Notes under the pieces: model-generated
What the model saw: only the letters and a program-made list of their open reading frames with translations
Databases searched by the model: none
Told to the model about the DNA's origin: nothing
NCBI GenBank assembly: GCA_937900125.1
Contig: CALCEK010000110.1
Location: 1 to 5,433 of the forward strand
Direction: 5' to 3'
Source: an uncultured Treponema sp.
GTDB taxonomy: Bacteria; Spirochaetota; Spirochaetia; Treponematales; Treponemataceae
Length of the DNA stretch: 5,433 nt
Part shown: one piece after another, positions 5,433-5,433 of the stretch
Layout of the letters: each line of letters opens with the position of its first letter
Position numbering within the stretch: position 1 is the first letter of the stretch
Position numbers and translations under genes: made by a program

Positions 5433-5433
5433 T

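Overview
The window most likely comes from a spirochaete, probably a gut- or mouth-type Treponema. The grounds are a lipoprotein with a loose FSSC lipobox and Tp47-like sequence features, moderate-to-low GC with long T and A tracts, and the general style of the proteins. This is an inference from style and not a database match; a Firmicute is the main alternative.

Layout. Positions 1-187 are non-coding and hold an inverted-repeat element. cimA (224-1822, +) encodes a complete citramalate synthase of the threonine-independent isoleucine route. It appears to have a promoter placed so close to the ATG that the mRNA would be leaderless. Positions 1823-1950 are non-coding. At 1951-2342 lie what look like the 5' parts of two convergent genes fused tail to tail: an unrecognised + strand gene and a - strand TetR-family regulator. 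Both lose recognisable coding sequence at about 2052-2063, as expected from one deletion that removed both 3' ends. A good promoter (2363-2392) still precedes the tetR remnant.

The right half is on the - strand. A single reading frame (start 5248, stop 3368) encodes a PyrK-PyrD fusion, that is, the electron-transfer and catalytic subunits of class 1B dihydroorotate dehydrogenase in one chain. After 23 bases follows a 311-residue lipoprotein with its own strong ribosome binding site, so the two probably form an operon. The pyrKD promoter (5282-5310) is textbook, and five inverted repeats are stacked in 165 bases over and behind it (5268-5432).

Functionally the two complete enzymes belong to isoleucine and pyrimidine biosynthesis. 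The lipoprotein has no evident link to pyrimidines. The points most worth a second look are the pyrK-pyrD fusion, the dyad-rich control region in front of it, the apparently leaderless cimA, and the double gene truncation at 2052-2063. I see no mobile element, CRISPR array, tRNA or rRNA.
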